Of a DNA stretch of 64,000 bases, positions 17,655 through 26,150 are shown piece after piece. Both the position numbers and the translations under genes were made by a program. The DNA is taken from assembly GCF_042743185.1 (NCBI RefSeq), contig NZ_JBHYMS010000039.1, positions 10,025-74,024 on the forward strand, written 5' to 3'. Source of the DNA: Inquilinus sp042743185 (GTDB lineage: Bacteria > Pseudomonadota > Alphaproteobacteria > DSM-16000 > Inquilinaceae). Below the pieces are notes generated by a model. That model did no database searches, had not been told where the DNA came from, and saw only the letters and a list, made by a program, of their open reading frames with translations. The first letter of the stretch is position 1; every line of letters starts with the position of its first letter.

Positions 17655-18125
17655 ATGGCAGAACGTTTGGTTGACGTGTCGAACAGCAGGAAAACTGTTT
17701 TACACACCTATCCGATCACGATCGAGGGCACTGACCCTGCTCCGAATGACGGCCAGTACAGAGAGAAGGCACTGGAGGCGGCATCTCGCGCCCAACTGGT
17801 ACCCGATGCCGAACTCAAGAGCTTGACCAGTAAGATGCATGTCGATCACGGCGGCGCACTGGCTGCATACGGTGATGACGGCGATGCCCAATCCCAAACG
17901 AAACAGGGTCTTGATCAAGCCATACGCGAACGTGCCTACTTTCTGTGGCAGCAGGAGAGCTCGCCGCACGGGCATGCCGTCGAATACTGGGACCGTGCAC
18001 GTCAACAGCATCTTCGCGAGAGTGCTTACCTCCTCTGGCAGCAAGAGGGCTGTCCGGAAGGTCGGGCCGGCGAATACTGGCACAGGACTTGTGAATTTGA
18101 GAACTCCTCCGGAAAGATGGATTAA
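17655..18125 (+). CDS. protein with two DUF2934 repeats
   Basis: A 156-residue protein whose C-terminal half carries two copies of the DUF2934 motif, about residues 87-115 (IRERAYFLWQQESSPHGHA then EYWDRA) and 120-148 (LRESAYLLWQQEGCPEGRA then EYWHRT). DUF2934 is a short helical motif of unknown function, frequent in small rhizobial and rhodospirillal proteins. The N-terminal 85 residues are polar and unrecognised. The ATG at 17655 follows an AT-rich leader with GAAAGGGTAG as ribosome site. It stands alone beside the decayed trb fragments. Confidence 0.8.
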   Translation: MAERLVDVSNSRKTVLHTYPITIEGTDPAPNDGQYREKALEAASRAQLVPDAELKSLTSKMHVDHGGALAAYGDDGDAQSQTKQGLDQAIRERAYFLWQQESSPHGHAVEYWDRARQQHLRESAYLLWQQEGCPEGRAGEYWHRTCEFENSSGKMD

Positions 18126-18193
18126 TCTGAACCCGACGAAATGACGCTTGTCATGATGTGAATTGTAGCATCGCCAGCCAGGCGGCATCGGCG

Positions 18194-18676
18194 ACCGTCG
18201 GAAAGCCGATGACGGTCAGCGTTCGCAGGTGCGCCACGCCGAACCGCGGGTCGAAGCCGCCGACGAGCGGCGCGTCGGCGAGGAGCGCGTCGAGATGCAT
18301 CGGCACCTCGGGCACGGCGACCCGTTGCCGCCGGGTCAAGATGCAGGCGTGGAGATAGGAGAGCGTCTCGGCGTCGTCGAGCCAGGCCGCCTCGGGCACG
18401 AAGCCCTCGATCAGCTGCAGGATGCGGTCCGTGCGGTCGACGAAGCCGCGCAGCAGCTCCCACGGATCGACGCCGCCGCGGTCGCGGCCCTCGTAGAGTC
18501 AGGACTCGATCCGCGAGACCTCCTCGGCCGGCGGCAGCCAGACGGAGGTTATGACGTAGGCGCTCTCGCAATGGCCGCCCGCCTCCTCGAACTGCGCCTT
18601 CCGCTCGACGTCGACCGGGGCCGAGACCGGGTCGGGGAAACGGCTCTCCGGATAGCTCTCCGCCGGCTGCCGGCGG
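18194..18676 (-). pseudogene. remnant of a trbE conjugation ATPase gene
   Basis: This stretch is highly similar, base by base, to the N-terminal third of the intact trbE at about 48,757-49,240, on the same strand. Conserved text includes EAAWLDDAETLSYLH and RRQRVAVPEVPMHLDALLAD. It has no start, no Walker motifs and an in-frame stop at 18499-18501, where the intact gene has Trp (TCC TGG became TCC TGA). It ends abruptly at 18676, where trbB-like sequence follows. It is a dead fragment of a second, related conjugative element. Confidence 0.9.
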
Positions 18677-18679
18677 GCC

Positions 18680-18818
18680 TCCCTTCACCTTGCCGATCGG
18701 GATGCGGTCGGGGCGCAGGCGGAGCGGGGAGCGGACGAGATCGGATAGCGAGGCACGCCGTCCTCGGTGCGCAGCGCCACCAGGTTGGGTGCGGAGCATT
18801 GCAGCTCGCGGGTGTCCT
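18680..18818 (-). pseudogene. remnant of a trbB conjugation ATPase gene
   Basis: About 139 bases match the intact trbB around 50,378-50,513: the coding text for IEDTREL, LVALRTKDGVASLSDLVRS and RLRPDRIPIG. One base is missing relative to the intact copy in the GAGGC-CGCCG region, so the frame is broken. It joins the trbE fragment directly, meaning the genes between them (trbC and trbD) and most of trbE and trbB were lost in one or more deletions. Confidence 0.88.
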
Positions 18819-18965
18819 GAATTCACCGTGCTGCGCTTCAACTTCTGCGGCATCGAGCATCGAGACCACGCTCAAAGGCATGCCGCTGGATTCCGCTCCG
18901 ACGTAGTGGGCATGGCCTATCACTGCAAGCCATCCTCCCGCCACAAGGCCCGTCGATATGAGCAA
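18819..18965 (-). CDS. truncated small membrane protein next to the trb scar
   Basis: An ATG at 18965 opens a frame with one hydrophobic segment (LISTGLVAGGWLAVIGHAHY) and then VGAESSGMPLSVVSMLDAAE. After about 49 residues it runs into the trbB remnant at 18818 and continues as non-native sequence. It looks like the N-terminus of a chromosomal gene whose end was removed when the trb DNA was inserted or deleted. Family is unknown. The 18966-19171 gap shows no gene. Confidence 0.4.
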
Positions 18966-19171
18966 CGCGATTCTACCACCAGCTCAGCTTCAGCGGCTCG
19001 GCGGATCTATATCCCCTTCTGAGATGCTCGCCCACTTCCTCTTCTGGCACATCTAAGCGTAAGCAGCGATGATGTCGGCAGAACATGTGCCGTCCATTGA
19101 CCAGGGTATTGACCCTATCCATGAGGACAATGGCCTGATCTGCAGGGCTATCCCAAACGGAGGTGCGGACC

Positions 19172-19957
19172 ATGGCGGAAGAGCGCCTGCCCAGATTTGC
19201 CATCCTCATCGATGCCGACAACACCTCTCCCCGGATCGCCGGGGGGCTGTTCGAGGAGGTCGCCAAGTTCGGCGAGGCGAGCGTCCGGCGGATCTATGGC
19301 GACTTCTCGGGCCAGCGTCTGAAATCCTGGGCCGACATACTGCAGAAATACGCGATCGATCCGTACCAGCAGTTCGCCTACACGACGGGGAAGAATGCGT
19401 CCGACATCGCTCTCGTGATCGACGCCATGGATCTTCTGCACAGCGGACGGTTCGACGGCTTCTGCCTGGTCTCCTCCGACAGCGACTTCACCCGCCTGGC
19501 GTCCCGCCTGCGCGAGCAGGGGGCCGATGTCTACGGCTTCGGCGAGCAGAAGACGCCCGAAAGCTTCCGGCAGGCGTGCCGCAGGTTCATCTACACTGAG
19601 AACCTGCTGCCAGAGGCTCAGGTTTCGACGCCCGAGGACGGGCCTGGACCGCTCCAGCCTCCCGGCGCGGCCGTTCCGATCCTGAACAAGGCCATCGCGC
19701 AGATGGAGACCGAGGACGGCTGGGTGGGACTGGGCGCCGTGGGGCAGCGCCTCGCCAACATCGCCTCCGACTTCGATCCGCGCACCTACGGCTATCGGAA
19801 GCTCAGCGATCTGGTGCGGAAGACCGAAGCATTCGATCTCGATCAGCCGGAGGGCCGGGCGATGCGGATCAGGCCGCGGCCGACACCGCCGTCCAGGAAT
19901 TCCGCCGCGGCGGCGGCTGGAGCCCGGCGCGGCCGAGGCCGGACATCCAAGCAGTGA
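19172..19957 (+). CDS. NYN-domain (LabA/DUF88-like) protein
   Basis: A 261-residue protein. Residues 7-150 form an NYN/PIN-like nuclease fold: FAILIDADNTSPRIAG with the first acidic residues, RRIYGDFS, NASDIALVIDAMDLL, and the LVSSDSDFTRLASRLRE acidic motif. Residues 170-235 resemble an OST-HTH/LOTUS RNA-binding module (IAQMETEDGWVGLGAVGQRL, TYGYRKLSDLVRK). The end is Arg/Ala-rich. NYN proteins with OST-HTH are thought to bind or cut RNA. The ATG at 19172 has GGAGG eight bases upstream; a GTG at 19163 is less likely. It stands alone. Confidence 0.9.
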   Translation: MAEERLPRFAILIDADNTSPRIAGGLFEEVAKFGEASVRRIYGDFSGQRLKSWADILQKYAIDPYQQFAYTTGKNASDIALVIDAMDLLHSGRFDGFCLVSSDSDFTRLASRLREQGADVYGFGEQKTPESFRQACRRFIYTENLLPEAQVSTPEDGPGPLQPPGAAVPILNKAIAQMETEDGWVGLGAVGQRLANIASDFDPRTYGYRKLSDLVRKTEAFDLDQPEGRAMRIRPRPTPPSRNSAAAAAGARRGRGRTSKQ

Positions 19958-20493
19958 GACCATCCGGTCGGCAGACGCCTGCCGCCGGCCGCGTTCCAAT
20001 TGCCCATCCTAGCGGCTTAAAATCGCCGGTCGCCGTTCACATATCTGCTCGGTCGACCTAGGTTTGTTCGGCCAGCTCTCAATGCGCGTGATCGAGCGCC
20101 GAACCCAGCTTTCCGCACCTTTCGAAATTTGAGCGACGCTGCTGTGGAGCGCTGTTTGTCGTCTGCATTGCTCTCGACAATTCTCACGGACACCGCTTGG
20201 CGGTTCATGGGGCAGACATGCCAAGCAATCGCGACCCGAAGCCCGTGACGGCACAGTCACGCCTGCCGCTCGACGCCCGCCGATGCGGCGCTGCGTCGGC
20301 ACCGCGGTCAACGACGCTCCAGCACCAGTGACCAAGGAGCCCGAGTATGTGGATGCCCCTCTGAGCGGGCGAAACACGCTTCGGATGAACTGGCAGTCCA
20401 TTTATCCCGTTGAGTCACCATTGGGACCATCAACCTGAATGGCGGTGCGCTGCATTTCGCTGCAACGGGATCCGGCTTCCAAGGAGGCCGACA
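19958..20493. other. intergenic region with a possible stress promoter
   Basis: No convincing gene occupies this 536-base gap. A minus-strand frame at 20017-20208 (63 codons, very basic) is possible but unsupported. The leader of the desaturase occupies the right end, with the promoter-like element at 20386-20411. Confidence 0.4.
20386..20411 (+). promoter_or_regulatory. possible EcfG-type promoter of the desaturase gene
   Basis: TGAAC (20386-20390), 17 bases, then CGTT (20408-20411). This differs from GGAAC-N17-CGTT by one base and lies about 80 bases upstream of the desaturase start. Confidence 0.4.
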
Positions 20494-21633
20494 TTGACTG
20501 AAGAGTGCAAGCCTAGCCGGAACCTGGTCGAGGCCGGGGCGCAGCTACGGGCCGAGGTGGCCCGCTTCCGGACGCCGAGCCTGCCGAGGGCGGTCTGGCA
20601 GCTGGCCTCGACACTCGTCGGCTTTGTCGCGGTCTGCACGGCGATGTATGCCAGCTTCGGGGTGTCGTACTGGCTGACGCTCGGGTTGGCCGTGATCGCC
20701 GCCGGCTTCACTGTTCGCCTCTTCATCATCCAGCATGATTGCGGGCACTCGTCGTTCTTTGCCTCACGCCGCGCCAACATCGTGCTCGGCCGCCTGTGCG
20801 GCCTGATCACCTTCACGCCCTTCGCGAACTGGCGCCGCCAACATGCGGGGCACCACGCCGTCTGGAACAATCTCGACCGGCGGGACAGCGGGGTGGATAT
20901 CTATTCGACCTGCCTGACCGTCGCGGAATACCAGGCCCTGGCTCCGCGCCGCCGCCTTCTGTATCGGCTGAGCCGCCATCCGGTGGTCACCGGGCTGCTG
21001 CTGCCGCCGCTGGTCTTCCTGCTGCTCTACCGGATTCCTTTCGACACGCCGAAGGACTGGCGCCGGGAACGGTTGTCGGTCCATGCCACAAACGCCGGCA
21101 TCGCCGGTCTCCTTGGCGGCCTCGGGCTGCTCCTGGGGTTCGAACGCGTGCTGCTGGTCCAGCTGCCGATCATGGTGATCGCGTCGATCATCGGCGTCTG
21201 GCTGTTCACGGTCCAGCATCGCTTCGAAGAGACGCTGTGGCAGCGGGACGCCGATTGGACGTTCGGCGCAGCCTCGCTGCAGGGGTCATCGTATCTGAAG
21301 CTGCCGCGGATCCTGCAGTGGTTCACCGGCAACATCGGCTTCCATCACATCCACCATCTCAACCCGCGCATCCCCAACTACCGCCTGCCGGCCTGCCACG
21401 CCGCGATCCAGGAGCTGCACGCCGTGCCGAGCCTGAGCCTGTGGGATGCCCTGCGCGCACCGTTCTTCGCGCTCTGGGACGAGCAGCGGCAGCGGATGGT
21501 GGCCTTCCCGAGCAGTCCTCATCAAATGCTGCCCGAGAAACAGAATATGCCCTCAATGGGCAATGAGGGAGCTGCTGGCAACCAGAACAGAATGGGATCG
21601 TTGCAACGGTCGTGCGACATCAGGAATCCGTGA
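20494..21633 (+). CDS. membrane fatty-acid desaturase
   Basis: A 379-residue membrane di-iron desaturase. The three histidine boxes are HDCGH (near residue 82), HAGHH (near 118) and HHIHH (near 288). Hydrophobic helices lie about 40-75 and 165-240, which matches the acyl-lipid (DesA-like) family that puts a double bond into phospholipid acyl chains in the inner membrane. A TTG at 20494 is chosen as start because AAGGAGG lies just upstream; the open frame reaches back to 20410 but that part is Arg/Cys-rich. A stress-type promoter element precedes it. The last 40 residues are polar and beyond the family core. Confidence 0.9.
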   Translation: MTEECKPSRNLVEAGAQLRAEVARFRTPSLPRAVWQLASTLVGFVAVCTAMYASFGVSYWLTLGLAVIAAGFTVRLFIIQHDCGHSSFFASRRANIVLGRLCGLITFTPFANWRRQHAGHHAVWNNLDRRDSGVDIYSTCLTVAEYQALAPRRRLLYRLSRHPVVTGLLLPPLVFLLLYRIPFDTPKDWRRERLSVHATNAGIAGLLGGLGLLLGFERVLLVQLPIMVIASIIGVWLFTVQHRFEETLWQRDADWTFGAASLQGSSYLKLPRILQWFTGNIGFHHIHHLNPRIPNYRLPACHAAIQELHAVPSLSLWDALRAPFFALWDEQRQRMVAFPSSPHQMLPEKQNMPSMGNEGAAGNQNRMGSLQRSCDIRNP

Positions 21634-22075
21634 ATATAGCGGATACACGGATGGCGCTGGCTTGCCGGGCCGGTTCGAGCGGCAGCCTGGAAGGCCGGTG
21701 GCCGCAGACCGGAGCGGCGGCGCTCCGAATGGCGCCAACCGCTTCGGGAGCATCTAGGATGTGAATCGGCACCAGGTCGCGACACTCCGAATTGTGGATC
21801 GGCGCCAGGTCGCGCCCCTCAATATCATGAAATATCAGGTACTTACCGCGCCGATCGGCGCCGAGACCCCATGCCGATCGACAGCCAGGCCGAACCATAG
21901 GCCTTCCGGGTGTTGGCCGACAGCGAGGCTTCGACCAGTGAACGGCGGACCTGATCGTGCTGCGGCGCGAATCTGGTCAGAAGGTCGTGGAAAAGCGTGG
22001 TTGCGGGGACATGCAGCCAACGATTCTTGCGACTGATTCAGGGCAGAATCCCACGGCTCGCAGCTTAGCCATTGA
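21634..22075. other. intergenic region carrying a short direct repeat
   Basis: No gene is seen in this 442-base gap between the desaturase and the aconitase end. It holds the 22-base direct repeat at 21760-21814. Remnants of an insertion sequence are possible. Confidence 0.4.
21760..21814 (+). repeat. 22-base imperfect direct repeat, two copies
   Basis: TGTGAATCGGCACCAGGTCG at 21760 recurs 33 bases later as TGTGGATCGGCGCCAGGTCG at 21793, with two differences. A partial third GATCGGCGCC is near 21856. Ends of IS21-like elements carry several such spaced repeats starting with TGT, but no transposase is left here. Confidence 0.5.
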
Positions 22076-24682
22076 TCAACGATCGGACGCCCGCTGAAGA
22101 ATCAGGGGCAGGATGCCTCCGGCCGTCAGAATCTCGATCTCGAGTGACGTCTCGATGGCTGCGACCGCCTCAAAAGCTTCGCATTCCCCAGTCGAACGGA
22201 TGAGACGGATAGGAATCCGCCCCCGCGGTTGGACCTTGTCAGGCGAAGCATTGATCTCGATCACGTCTCCCGGTATCAGCGCCAGCGCTTCCGGCCGCCG
22301 ATCGGCCTGCAGCCGCAGCGGTAGGACGCCCATGCCGATCAGGTTGGAGCGGTGGATGCGCTCAAAGCCAAGCGCCAGCACCGCCCGCACGCCGAGCAGC
22401 GCCGCGCCCTTGGCCGCCCAGTCCCGCGACGACCCCATGCCGTAGCGCTCGCCCGCCATGATGACGACGCTCTCCCCCTCCTCCGCATAGCGTTCGGCGG
22501 CGCGCCACAGGGGCAAGGCCTCGCCCGATCCGGCATGGATCGTCGAGCCGGGGGCGATCCCCGGGGCCAGCAGGTTGCGGACGCTGCGGTTGGTGAACAG
22601 GCCGCGCAGCATCACCTGCCAGTTGCCCCGGCGCGCGGCGAAGACGTTGAGGTCGCACCGGTCCTCGCCACGCGCGACCAGATGCTCCGCCGCCTCGCTG
22701 TCCGCCGGGATCTGCCCGGCCGGGGAGATGTGGTCGGTGGTGATGTCGTCGCTGAGCACGATAAGGGAATGCGCGCGGTAGCTGCCCAACCGCGTGCCCG
22801 TGCCGAAGCCGGCGAAGGGCGGCCGGCGGATATAGGTCGACGCCTCGTCCCAGGGGAAGAGCGGCGTCTCGGGCGCGTCGAGCCGCGCCCAACTCTCGCT
22901 TGCCTCGGCCCGGTCGTAGGATGCGGCATAGTCGGCAGGGTCGACGGCGGAGGCGAGGGCCGCGTCGATCTCCTCCCCCGTCGGCCAGAGATCGGCGAGC
23001 CGGATCCCGGTGCCGTCGGCGGTGCGGCCGATCGGATCCGCGAGGATGTCCCGGTTCACGTCGCCGGCCAGGGCGAAGGCGACGACCAGCGGCGGCGAGG
23101 CCAGGAACCCGGCTTCCAGCTGCGGATGGACCCGACCCGGGAAGTTGCGGTTGCCGGAGAGGACGGCGACCGGGAGGATGCCGCGCCCTTCCATCGCCTG
23201 CTCGATCGCGGGCGTGAGCGGCCCGGAATTGCCGATGCAGGTGGTGCAGCCATAGCCGACGATGCCGAAGCCGACGGCTTCGAGATCCTCCAGCAGGCCC
23301 GCCCGGCGAAGATAGCGCTCTGCCGTCGGCGATCCCGGCGCCAGCGAGGTCTTCACCCAGGCCGGCGGCATCAGGCCGAAGCCCCGCGCCTTGCGAGCCA
23401 GCAGGCCGGCGGCGACGACGAGGCGCGGATCGGAGGTGTTGGTGCAGCTGGTGATCGCAGCGACGGCGACCGCCCCGTCGCCCGGCTCCCCGGCCGTCTG
23501 GACGCCGGAACGCCCGGACAGCATCGGGGCCAGAGCCGGGACGGTGCCTCCTGCCGGGATCCGGTCCTGCGGCCGGCGCGGGCCGGCCAGGCTGACCTCG
23601 ATCTCACGCAAATCGAGCTCGATTACCTCGGTGTAGCGCGGCGTCGCCGCCGGGTCCAACCAGAGGCCCTGGCGCCGGGCATAGTCCTCGACGAGGCGGA
23701 CCTGGTCCTCCGTCCGGCCGGTGCCGCGCAGATAGCGCAGCGTCTGTTCGTCGATCGGGAAGTAGCCGGAATTGCCGCCGAACTCCGGCGTCATGTTGGC
23801 GACCACGGCACGGTCGCCCGCCGACAGTGTCGCGACGCCGGGGCCGAAGAACTCGACGAAGCGGTCGGCGAGGTCGATCCGCCGCAGCCGCTCGGTGACG
23901 GTCAACGCCAGGTCGGTGGCCAGCACGCCCGGCCTCAGCCGGCCGGTCAGCCGGACGCCGACGACATCGGGCACCCGCATCATCACCGGCATGCCGAAGA
24001 ACACGCTTTCGGCCTCCAGCCCGCCGACGCCCCAGGCCAGCACGCCGATGCCGTTGACCATCGGCGTGTGGCTGTCGGTGCCGATCAGGGTGTCGGGCAT
24101 GGCCCAGGCAACGCCGTCGCGCTCGACAGTGGTCACCACCGTCGCCAGCCGCTCCAGGTTCAGCGTGTGCATGATGCCGGTGCCGGGCGGATGCACGCGG
24201 ACGCCGGAGAGCGCCTTGGTCGCCCATTTCATGAAGCGGTAGCGCTCGGCGTTGCGGCCGAGCTCGCGCTCCATGTTCCGCCACATTGCGTCGGGCGCGC
24301 CGAACACGTCGACGGCGAGAGAATGATCTGTGGAGACATCGACCGGCAGGACCGGATTCAGCCGACGCGGGTCCCCGCCGGCCTCGACCAGGGCCGAACG
24401 CATCCCGGCGATGTCGACGAGGGCCGGGCCGCAGGTGGTGTCATGCATAAGCACGCGGCCCGGCAGGAACGGAATCTCCTCATCGCTCCACCCGGTGCCG
24501 AGCCAGGCGAGGATCGCCGCCGCCGCGCGCGGTGCATCCTCGCCCGCATGGCGCAGCACGTTCTCCAGCAGGATGCGGTGGATGGTGGGCAACCGGTCGA
24601 GATCGGCGCCGGCCGCTTCGCGCAGATCGACGATCCGATAGCGGCGGCCGCCCGAGATCAGCGATGCGGCTGCGGTCATCAT
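22076..24682 (-). CDS. acnA: aconitate hydratase (AcnA-type), cluster-specific
   Basis: An 868-residue aconitase of the AcnA/IRP type: substrate loop LIGTDSHTPMVNGIGVLAWG, Fe-S cysteines in ITSCTNTSDP and GYGCTTCIGNSG, and the swivel-domain GMGSSRDWAAKGA. It would interconvert citrate, cis-aconitate and isocitrate or a related hydroxy-tricarboxylate in the cytosol. Its start (ATG ATG at 24682) lies two bases after the stop of the MFS carrier gene, so the two are translationally coupled. That coupling and the neighbouring GntR regulator and lactonases suggest a specialised paralogue, not the housekeeping enzyme. The frame is open beyond the start but without homology. Confidence 0.92.
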   Translation of the reverse strand: MMTAAASLISGGRRYRIVDLREAAGADLDRLPTIHRILLENVLRHAGEDAPRAAAAILAWLGTGWSDEEIPFLPGRVLMHDTTCGPALVDIAGMRSALVEAGGDPRRLNPVLPVDVSTDHSLAVDVFGAPDAMWRNMERELGRNAERYRFMKWATKALSGVRVHPPGTGIMHTLNLERLATVVTTVERDGVAWAMPDTLIGTDSHTPMVNGIGVLAWGVGGLEAESVFFGMPVMMRVPDVVGVRLTGRLRPGVLATDLALTVTERLRRIDLADRFVEFFGPGVATLSAGDRAVVANMTPEFGGNSGYFPIDEQTLRYLRGTGRTEDQVRLVEDYARRQGLWLDPAATPRYTEVIELDLREIEVSLAGPRRPQDRIPAGGTVPALAPMLSGRSGVQTAGEPGDGAVAVAAITSCTNTSDPRLVVAAGLLARKARGFGLMPPAWVKTSLAPGSPTAERYLRRAGLLEDLEAVGFGIVGYGCTTCIGNSGPLTPAIEQAMEGRGILPVAVLSGNRNFPGRVHPQLEAGFLASPPLVVAFALAGDVNRDILADPIGRTADGTGIRLADLWPTGEEIDAALASAVDPADYAASYDRAEASESWARLDAPETPLFPWDEASTYIRRPPFAGFGTGTRLGSYRAHSLIVLSDDITTDHISPAGQIPADSEAAEHLVARGEDRCDLNVFAARRGNWQVMLRGLFTNRSVRNLLAPGIAPGSTIHAGSGEALPLWRAAERYAEEGESVVIMAGERYGMGSSRDWAAKGAALLGVRAVLALGFERIHRSNLIGMGVLPLRLQADRRPEALALIPGDVIEINASPDKVQPRGRIPIRLIRSTGECEAFEAVAAIETSLEIEILTAGGILPLILQRASDR

Positions 24683-24684
24683 GG

Positions 24685-26007
24685 TCACGCACGGATCTCC
24701 CGGATTTCGGCCTGCTCCTCTGGCGTGGTCGCCATGCGGGCAAACCACGTCATCAGGAACGACAGGAACAGGAGGCCGCTGAGGAACAGCAGCCCGCCAT
24801 AGGCGCTGCCGGTCCAGTCCTTGATGGTGCCGATGGCGTAGGGCCCGGCGAAGCCGCCGAGATTGCCGATCGAGTTGATGGCCGCGATCGAGATCGCCGC
24901 GGTCGACCGGGTCAGGAACAGGCCGGGCAGCGACCAGAAGGGCGACTTGAAGGCGTAGATCCCGGCCAGCGCGACCGAGATCAACCCTAGAGCGATGGAG
25001 GGCTGAACCACCAGCCCCGTGGCCGCGAGCGCGACGGCGCCGACCAGCAGCGGCAGGGCGGAATGCTTCTGGCGCTCGCCCGTGCGGTCGGAGCTGCGGG
25101 ACCAGAGAACCATGGCGACGGTCGCGAAGGCATAGGGCACCATCGCGATCAGCCCGATCTCGAAATTGCTCAGCCCCGAGGACAGGCCCTTGATGATCTG
25201 CGGCATCCACAGGCCGATGCCGAGATTGCCGACCTGGTAGATGAAGTAGATCACCGACAGGAACAGCACCTTGCCGTTGGTGATCGCGGCCATGACACCG
25301 AGATGCTGCACATTCGGCCGCGCCGCGTGGTCCTTCCGCAGCTCACCGACCAGCCATGCCCGCTGCTCGGGCGAGAGCCATTTCGCCTGCTCCGGCCGGT
25401 CGGTCATGATGAAATAGTTGGCCACACCGGCGATGATCGCGGGCGCCCCTTCGAGGACCAGCATCCAGCGCCAGCCGCTCAGGCCGAAGCCGGACACGTG
25501 GTCCATGATCCAGGTGCTGAGTGGCGCCCCCAGAAGGTAGGAGACCGGGATTGCCGCGGTGAACAGCGCGACGGTGGTGGCCTGCTCCTTGGTCCGGAAC
25601 CAATAGGTCAGATAGACGATGATGCCCGGGAAGAAGCCGGCTTCCGCAACGCCGAGCAGGAAGCGCAGGACGTAGAGCTGCGTCGCGGTCTGCGCGAAGC
25701 CGGTCGCGGCGGCGATGACGCCCCAGGTGATCAGGATCCGCGAGATCCAAAGGCGCGCCCCGAACCGGTTGAGCGCCATGTTGCTCGGCACCTCGAATAG
25801 GAAGTAGCCGATGAAGAAGATCCCGGCCGCGAAGCCGAACGCCTCGCTGGTCAGCGCCAGTTCGTGGTTCATCTCGAGGGCGGCGTAACCGATATTGGCG
25901 CGGTCCAGATAGGAGATGACGTAGAGCCCGAAGCAGTAAGGGATGATGCGCCAGAAGACCTTGCGCATCGTGGCATTCTCGAGAGCGTCAGTCGCCGCGG
26001 CGGCCAT
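24685..26007 (-). CDS. MFS organic-anion transporter (ACS/tartrate type)
   Basis: A 440-residue major facilitator with 12 membrane helices. Helix 1 carries the YCFGLYVISYLDRANIGYAALEM segment typical of the anion:cation symporter branch (tartrate, phthalate and hexuronate carriers), and the LNRFGARLWISRILITWG loop follows. It is likely a proton-coupled importer of a hydroxy-acid. The second ATG, at 26007, is chosen because GGGAGG lies seven bases before it; the first ATG abuts that site. It is transcribed with the aconitase gene, and its promoter region holds the 15-mer site at 26105-26119 shared with the lactonase gene. Confidence 0.9.
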   Translation of the reverse strand: MAAAATDALENATMRKVFWRIIPYCFGLYVISYLDRANIGYAALEMNHELALTSEAFGFAAGIFFIGYFLFEVPSNMALNRFGARLWISRILITWGVIAAATGFAQTATQLYVLRFLLGVAEAGFFPGIIVYLTYWFRTKEQATTVALFTAAIPVSYLLGAPLSTWIMDHVSGFGLSGWRWMLVLEGAPAIIAGVANYFIMTDRPEQAKWLSPEQRAWLVGELRKDHAARPNVQHLGVMAAITNGKVLFLSVIYFIYQVGNLGIGLWMPQIIKGLSSGLSNFEIGLIAMVPYAFATVAMVLWSRSSDRTGERQKHSALPLLVGAVALAATGLVVQPSIALGLISVALAGIYAFKSPFWSLPGLFLTRSTAAISIAAINSIGNLGGFAGPYAIGTIKDWTGSAYGGLLFLSGLLFLSFLMTWFARMATTPEEQAEIREIRA

Positions 26008-26104
26008 GGCCATCCTCCCTGGGTTCCTCGGATGCGAGAGCGGTCAAGTTCACCCGGCCGCTGCGTCGGCCGGTGCCGCATGCCGAACCTACTTTGCATT
26101 ATAT

Positions 26105-26119
26105 GATATAAAATTCAAT
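26105..26119. promoter_or_regulatory. GntR operator candidate upstream of the MFS-aconitase pair
   Basis: The 15-mer GATATAAAATTCAAT occurs here and, identically, at 27151-27165. The two sites flank the first GntR gene and precede its probable targets. The context here is ATGA-N8-TCAA, nearly an inverted repeat. Confidence 0.6.
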
Positions 26120-26150
26120 ATGGGATTCAGGAATCCTGAACGGCCCGGGA

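Noticed and set aside
20017..20208. A 63-codon basic minus-strand frame in the gap before the desaturase
   Set aside because: There is no ribosome site, no recognisable pattern, and the composition fits chance.
22352..24802. An 816-codon plus-strand frame opposite the aconitase
   Set aside because: It is a shadow frame with Arg/Gly/Asp-rich low-complexity translation.
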